A DNA stretch of 64,000 nucleotides from Epiperipatus broadwayi (taxonomy: Eukaryota > Onychophora > Udeonychophora > Euonychophora > Peripatidae), in NCBI GenBank assembly GCA_028023455.1, contig JAQFVV010006271.1, forward strand, positions 2,108,987-2,172,986, written 5' to 3'. Shown here in pieces: positions 58,378 to 64,000 of this stretch. The position numbers and the translations under genes were made by a program. The notes beneath the pieces were generated by a model. It searched no databases. It was not told the DNA's origin and saw only the letters and a list, made by a program, of their open reading frames with translations. Position 1 is the first letter of the stretch. The number at the start of each line of letters is the position of its first letter.

Positions 58378-61300
58378 GCCCTTATCTATAGGTCATAATA
58401 GGGTAGAATGGTCAATTACTAAAAAATTTTAAATTTTAAGATATGTTTGTATGATATATAAATAATAGTAGGATAATTAGATTTTATAGTACAATTTAAA
58501 GCTGAAAATACCTGGTATATAAAAGTGTAATGGATTATTTAAAAGGAACAGTTAAATAAAGATTAAAGATATCCTTGCTTATGGTTGTAAAAGCTGGCCA
58601 TATAAAATAACACAGCTATAAATAGTTAAAAGTATATTAATAATTCGAGTATAATATTTTAAAACTAATAAATTAAATAAAAACGATATGTAATATTATA
58701 ATTGTATTTAATAGTCAAAATTAATCTAATATATTTTAAAAATAAACTTTAGGATGGTGAGAATTATATTTGGTTCTACATTTTTAAATTATTTTCCAAA
58801 TTTTTATAAAATATATCAGTTTTGGTAATTTAGACCGAGACTTAAATTAAAAAATCATCTGTTAAAGTTAGTAATCATGTGACTGTATATTATATACCTT
58901 CACACACACGCTTGTTAGAATAATAATAAAGTTTGTGAATTATGAAACTAAATATAATTGCTATCGATCCGTAAAGTAAAAGTTGAAATATTAAATATTG
59001 TTTTAATAATTATTTTAAAGTTTAAATGATTTTGATAAAACTATAATTGAATTTAAAAATACTATTCTAAATAATATTTAAGACATGATGTCATAAATTC
59101 TTTATTTTAAAGGGCTTAATCTATTATAAAACTAAAATGTGTAAATTTGTTCGCGCTAAAAAAGTCATTAACCAATCAACGGAGGTATTTTAGCAGACAA
59201 AATATAAGAATTAGACGAAGCGGGAGAAAGTAATGTGTAAGTGAAGGAGGGAGTAACATATTTTTTTAGCTGAATAAGACCGTAAGCTAGAAAAGTGATA
59301 TAATTTTAAAATTTTGTATTTATTTTAAAAGTTTTTTTTTTAACATATAATATTTTGACTGCCTTTACATGAAGGGCTAATTTTTAAAAGTTTTCTTGCC
59401 AGTGATTTTATTCAAGTTTAGCCAAAACCTTGCAGTAAAAATGGAAGTACTAAAGGAAAAAATACCTAAAAATATTGCTAAAGGAAAAATATTTGTAAAG
59501 TGCCTCGATACAGCTTTATTTATGCTCAACCAAAAACTTATTATTGTAACTCAGAGGAATATAATTAGGACGCTATACGAAAACTTAAAAGAGAAGTTAT
59601 TTGCCGTCAGGAAAAAATTATGACGCACAAATTTATAAGGCTACTCTAAAGTTTTTTTTTATTCTTCTCTATGAAAAAAAATTAAGATGCTGTATATTAT
59701 AAAGAATTATGTAAAAGTTATAATGAGAAAAAAATGTTTGTCCTTTTTAAAGGAAACATTACAAAGTATATAGTTACCAGAACTTTAAAAGAAAGGAAAA
59801 TTTACCGAATAATAATATGAAAGAGTCATTATTTTTTTTTATGAAAAAAAGAACAGAAAAACTTTCTCTAAGAGAAATTGGAAAATATAAATCTAATATA
59901 CTTAATAAAATGGATCCATGGAGACAGAAAAAATTTACTGAATATTTAAATAAAAGTACCTAGAAGATGCATCGTAAAAGTCGCGCGGGAAAATATTAGC
60001 AGAAAATATTAGAAGAGAATATGTAGACGTTTTTCTTTACGGGATTAACTAATATCATAATTAATAATTGTATTAAATATTATGAAAAACCAAGGATTGT
60101 CGTCTATGAATATTTATTAAACAGAGCAATAATTGTTTTGCCTTAAAATAGAACATTAAGTGACTGAAGAAGAAATAATAAACATTTTTTTTTAGCTTTA
60201 ATATGAACGGTTTTCAAGAAAGTTTGATAAAGAAGTACAGTAAATATAGTTTAAATATTTTTTACTAATTTATTTTAGAATATAAAATGTTATGTGAGAT
60301 TAGGGAAAACATATAAACATAAATTTAGTAATATTAAAATTTAAATATAATAGCTTGATAAAATTATAGAAATATTGTTTAAAAATAAAGTGTATGGATG
60401 TGAATATTATATCTACAAGGATCAATGGGATGGTGAAGCCTACGGAACGCGATCGAGAAGATAAAGATCGTTTGGTAATTTTGATATTTATTTATAATGC
60501 ATAATGTATTTTTTTTTAGATCATCTATTGATTAAGAATGAAGTGTGAAAGTTTAAATTATATGTACACATTTTATACAACATTTTAACATATAATGAGA
60601 TAGGAGTAATTCGGAATATGCATGCAATAATTTATTTAAAGTATATTAATAATATAATTTAACAGAACAATTGTGTGATTCTTTTGAACTTTCATGTGAT
60701 AAAGTATTCAGATATTTTAAAATAGTTTGTATATGATTAAATATACGGAGGAAAGTAGTAAAAAGATTTTCTTATAGAACAGTGGAATAGTTTTGAAATA
60801 AATGAATTTTATTATTGTTAGAAATGCAGATATGTATTTGTCGATGTACAGTATAGAAAAATCTTGAGAAATAAGATCGGATAGTGACTTGGAAGTACTA
60901 GTGGAGAGGAAACCAAGATGATGTTTTTTTTTAAGAAATAGGAAAATAAAGGATTTGGATCATATTTAGTTTGTGTGATTTCAGTATAGTTAACTAAGCC
61001 CTATGACTGAACACATATAGTTTGGACAGTGTTTTGCATATCTTTAAACTTTTTGATGTTATAATAAAGCTGAAGAAATAGCTTTAGCATCGTTCCTATA
61101 ATAGAGGTTGGTAGACAGGTAAAGGTCACTCCTCTATAGTGTCTTTTAATTCACTGTGCCATGATTGTCAAGGTATATGACGAGTAATATTCTAGTTGTA
61201 TTTTGATCCTATGCATCTATCTTCGCTATCCTTATTTTGTGAATCTGCATCGGTCAGAAAGATATTTTCAAAGAAATAATGAATAAAATAGAACTGAAGA

Positions 61301-62971
61301 TATGTTATCGTTTATGTAAGAATAGTTTATTTGCTGGAATGTATAGAATTGTGTAACTTTAAAATTGAAAGTCCAAAATATCATAAAGAGAGAAAGAATC
61401 ATATAATACATTGTAAAATTAATTCGGAAATGAATATAAGATTTTGAAAAGAAATCTAAACAAAGTTGTTTTAAAAGTGATAATAAAATTTGAATGAATT
61501 TTTAAAAAAATAATATTTAGAAAATAAGTATTGCATATTTATTAAGAAAATAGTTCAATAAGGTATAATAAACATATACTTGTGCATGGTATATTAATAG
61601 TTGTAATTATATCATCCGAAGTAAGGCTTGAATGAGAATATTAGGATTAATAAACATCGGATAATGAACAATAAAAAAACCTAATACCGAATGTAGAACA
61701 ATGTTTTGACTTTGTAAGATTCCATACAACCAATATAAAACTAGAATTTTATTGTTTTGTAGAATTTTTACTACGAATGTAAATTTTGTAAAAAATATAA
61801 TTTTAATAATATTAGGGATGCAAAGTGTTTGTGATAAGCATATAAGAAATGCATTTTGTAACAAGCTAACCATAATAATAAATCAAATAATAATACTGTA
61901 TTTTCTTAAGCGTTTTAAAGATAAGATTTAACTAGGAAAAATAAATAGTATTTTGATTTCAATTTTATAAACTAGTAAACTAAGTTGAGATAGGAGAGTA
62001 AGGGATATCCAATGTACATAATGTAAAAATATTGTTAATTTATTTATGTTGTTAATAAACTTTGTTTTAAATTTGTTTTAAAGTTTTGTGTCCGCGTTGT
62101 TATTTCTCCACATGGATGCATGAAATCACGATACATTTATAATTGAAACAGACATATAGATTTTGCACAAAAGGTAAACATAAAAGTGTTATAATAATTT
62201 TGAGAATTTATTGGTATGTTAAAATTAAAAGATCATAATTTTATATTATTTATTGGTCATAAGTCGGTTGCCACAATATTACATTAAATTATATGCTAAT
62301 GTTGCCACACGTATTCTGTTGTCAGATTATTAAAAATACTACCACGTACGTATTTATTTATTTCATTTAGGAAGAAATAAGATTATATTATATTATTATT
62401 GTTATTATTATTTTTATTATTATTAGTTGCTGTGTAGTAGATTATGACATAAAATTCCCTTTTCATATTTTACTACCGTAATTTTAAATCAGTTAGAATA
62501 CAATTTATGAACCTGAGATTTTATTTTATTTTACTTCATTTTATTTAATTGAGCTAGATTCTTGTTATAAAGAAGATTAAGATATGATTATTATTTTAAT
62601 CGTAGTGAATAGAGCTTAGAAAGTCGTAAGAATACTATGAGTTAGTTATTTGGTATAGTAAAAAGGGGGAATAGTGTTCTTATGCCATTGAGGTAGTATC
62701 GTGTGGATAATGTCTCAATGTAGTCTATCTCGTTCCCCGTATTGTCACTCCATGTCTCATGAAAATAGTAAATATTTGTTAATTCATTTTAAAAATTGAA
62801 CTGTATTTGTATTTAGAAATTAGAGCTAGTAATCATTTTAATCAATGCTGAATATTTCATTTATTTATTTGTTAACTGAGCTAGAACCCGGAATATTCGT
62901 TATAAACAATAATTTTTGGGGTGAGGACGCATGGGGGGAGGTTAGAATATACTTGTACCAACAATCTGATA
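55818..62971. other. Long AT-rich stretch, no supported gene
   Basis: About 7 kb with only short frames. The longest (minus 57043-57474, 143 codons) has a hydrophobic AT-driven C-terminal half and no motif. The plus frame at 59396-59623 is a lysine-rich 60-75-codon piece without homology I recognise. A region near 59150-59230 has promoter-like words (CCAATCA, AATATAAG), and 62050 has AATAAA before a TGT-rich stretch, but I cannot define an element. An AT microsatellite lies at 58342-58375. Confidence 0.4.
58342..58375. repeat. AT microsatellite
   Basis: 34 bp of AT dinucleotides between GGCGC and TGTGCC. Confidence 0.85.
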
Positions 62972-63435
62972 TATAGGGTATTTTGAGCTCAAACTTACAT
63001 GACCCTGAACTCTGCACACTATCTCATACTGCTGATACACTTGACCACATATATCTAAATGATAAATAATCACCAATATAGTATTTCATGCTATACCAGA
63101 ACTCACCATTTGGTCCAGATTATCATCTCCACACATGTATATAATAAGTGCTCACATTTATATTAAGATAGCCAATCTTCATACTTTAGTGGACAGGCTT
63201 CAATCCACCCTCCAAATTCTTAGCCATCCATCCTATTAAAAATCTGATGATAGAATGCTCAAAGCCCACACTGGTGCCAATATAATCATCACACCCAAGT
63301 TGAGCATATGTCACTGTGACCCCTCTTCTATAGAACATAATTCATTTGCATATAAGTGGTCAAGTGTATCAGTGGTATGAGATAGAAAGGAGAGTTGTGG
63401 GTCATGTGAAAGTCTGAGCTCAAAATACTCTATAT
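62972..63435. mobile_element. HH1 element, decayed copy
   Basis: Starts TATAGGGTATTTTGAGC and ends with the inverted GCTCAAAATACTCTATA. Inside is one minus-oriented HH1 unit followed by a short inverted end. The ribozyme region (63067-63122, minus) keeps GAAA and stem I, but CTGATGA has become ATGGTGA, so it is inactive. No clear TSD. Confidence 0.7.
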
Positions 63436-64000
63436 ATTATATTGTATAGATAGTAAATGCTGTTCAGTGCTTGATGTGTGAGAGTTTCTAAAAAGAAATG
63501 TTCATCATAGACAACTTAATTTGATAGCAGATAAGAAAACTTCTAAAACTTTAGTGCTATTAAAATAACAAGGAAACACATATGTATGAAACATAAATTA
63601 TACATATTGTAACAGTTTCCTGTTAGTGCCTTCATATTTTACTAATCGTTACTACTGTTATATCAAGCAAGAAGCAAACATAAACTGATTATTTTAGGTC
63701 TATATTCCTGATCAAATACTGAAAAACTACAAATGCACTATTCCAGTGTTATTCTTCCTGATCAGTCGCTCCTCAGCTGCTGGATACTCCATTCATAAGA
63801 ATTGTTTAATTAAAAAAAACAATCCAGCACTTGAAATATTTATAAAATTTTTACGGGAATTTATCATGGTAATCACAAGAATCTAAACATATAGCCCTTT
63901 CTACTACTCTTATTTAATCCCATTTTCTCTCTTCAGACTACAGAGAAATTTATTAAATTTCTCTTCTTTTATTTCAATGTAAAGTTATTTACTAGGTTTC
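63436..64000. other. AT-rich flank, nothing recognised
   Basis: No gene, repeat or RNA motif recognised to the end of the window. Confidence 0.5.

Noticed and set aside
59396-59623. Lysine-rich 75-codon open frame
   Set aside because: No domain recognised, AT-driven composition, and no flanking exon or element structure. Noted only as unassigned.

Overview
The window is strongly AT-rich animal-type nuclear DNA, roughly 70% A+T by eye. I find no intact host gene, rRNA or functional tRNA gene, and no CRISPR array. The content is mostly transposable elements, many nested: LTR retrotransposons with a tRNA-Lys-type primer binding site, an RTE-like LINE, a Penelope-like (PLE) reverse-transcriptase relic, a hAT-type non-autonomous element, a second terminal-inverted-repeat element carrying telomere-like (TTAGGG-related) repeats, and two repeat families built on hammerhead ribozymes. 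The phylum is not resolved. A vertebrate-type telomere-like hexamer and the PLE/hammerhead combination fit many invertebrates.

Layout. 168-1338: hammerhead retroelement family HH1, copy 1, with a perfect 13-bp target-site duplication (TSD). 6241-8314: solo LTR, family LTR-A. 9154-12045: broken RTE-like LINE. 15518-15793: 276-bp snap-back HH1 element with a perfect 17-bp TSD. 15882-18074: second solo LTR-A. 22437-22520: tRNA-like SINE head. 23134-42088: an old LTR retrotransposon (element Z, minus strand) that has received a younger LTR retrotransposon (27232-34110), a hAT element (34461-35505) and an LTR-A element (36761-41819), the last itself hit by an HH1 array (37333-39755). 42103-43322: TIR element with 8-bp TSD and internal telomere-like array. 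44842-46250: PLE relic with HH2 repeats just upstream (46270-47400). 48908-49730: fold-back element. 50611-52077: HH2 array with three intact hammerhead motifs and a perfect 14-bp TSD. 53747-55813: third solo LTR-A. 62972-63435: decayed HH1 copy. The rest is AT-rich sequence in which I recognise nothing.

The main result is the two hammerhead families. HH1 (unit about 470 bp) and HH2 (unit 454 bp) differ in sequence but share one plan: tandem plus inverted units, 13-17 bp TSDs, and one type I hammerhead per unit with a conserved CUGANGA...GAAA core, a long interrupted stem I, a small stem II, and a stem III that is only a loopless palindrome. The palindrome suggests cleavage as a dimer or within tandem transcripts. 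HH2 units lie directly upstream of the PLE reverse-transcriptase relic in the same orientation, where a PLE pseudo-LTR would be expected. HH2 may therefore be the pseudo-LTR of that PLE, and the 50611-52077 array its non-autonomous (retrozyme-like) derivative.

The LTR elements form a second theme. Three families share a primer binding site matching the 3' end of tRNA-Lys(CTT), and four insertions are flanked by ATAT. The best preserved one encodes no pol, only a single lysine/glutamate-rich coiled-coil frame of about 520 codons interrupted by one stop, so it looks non-autonomous.
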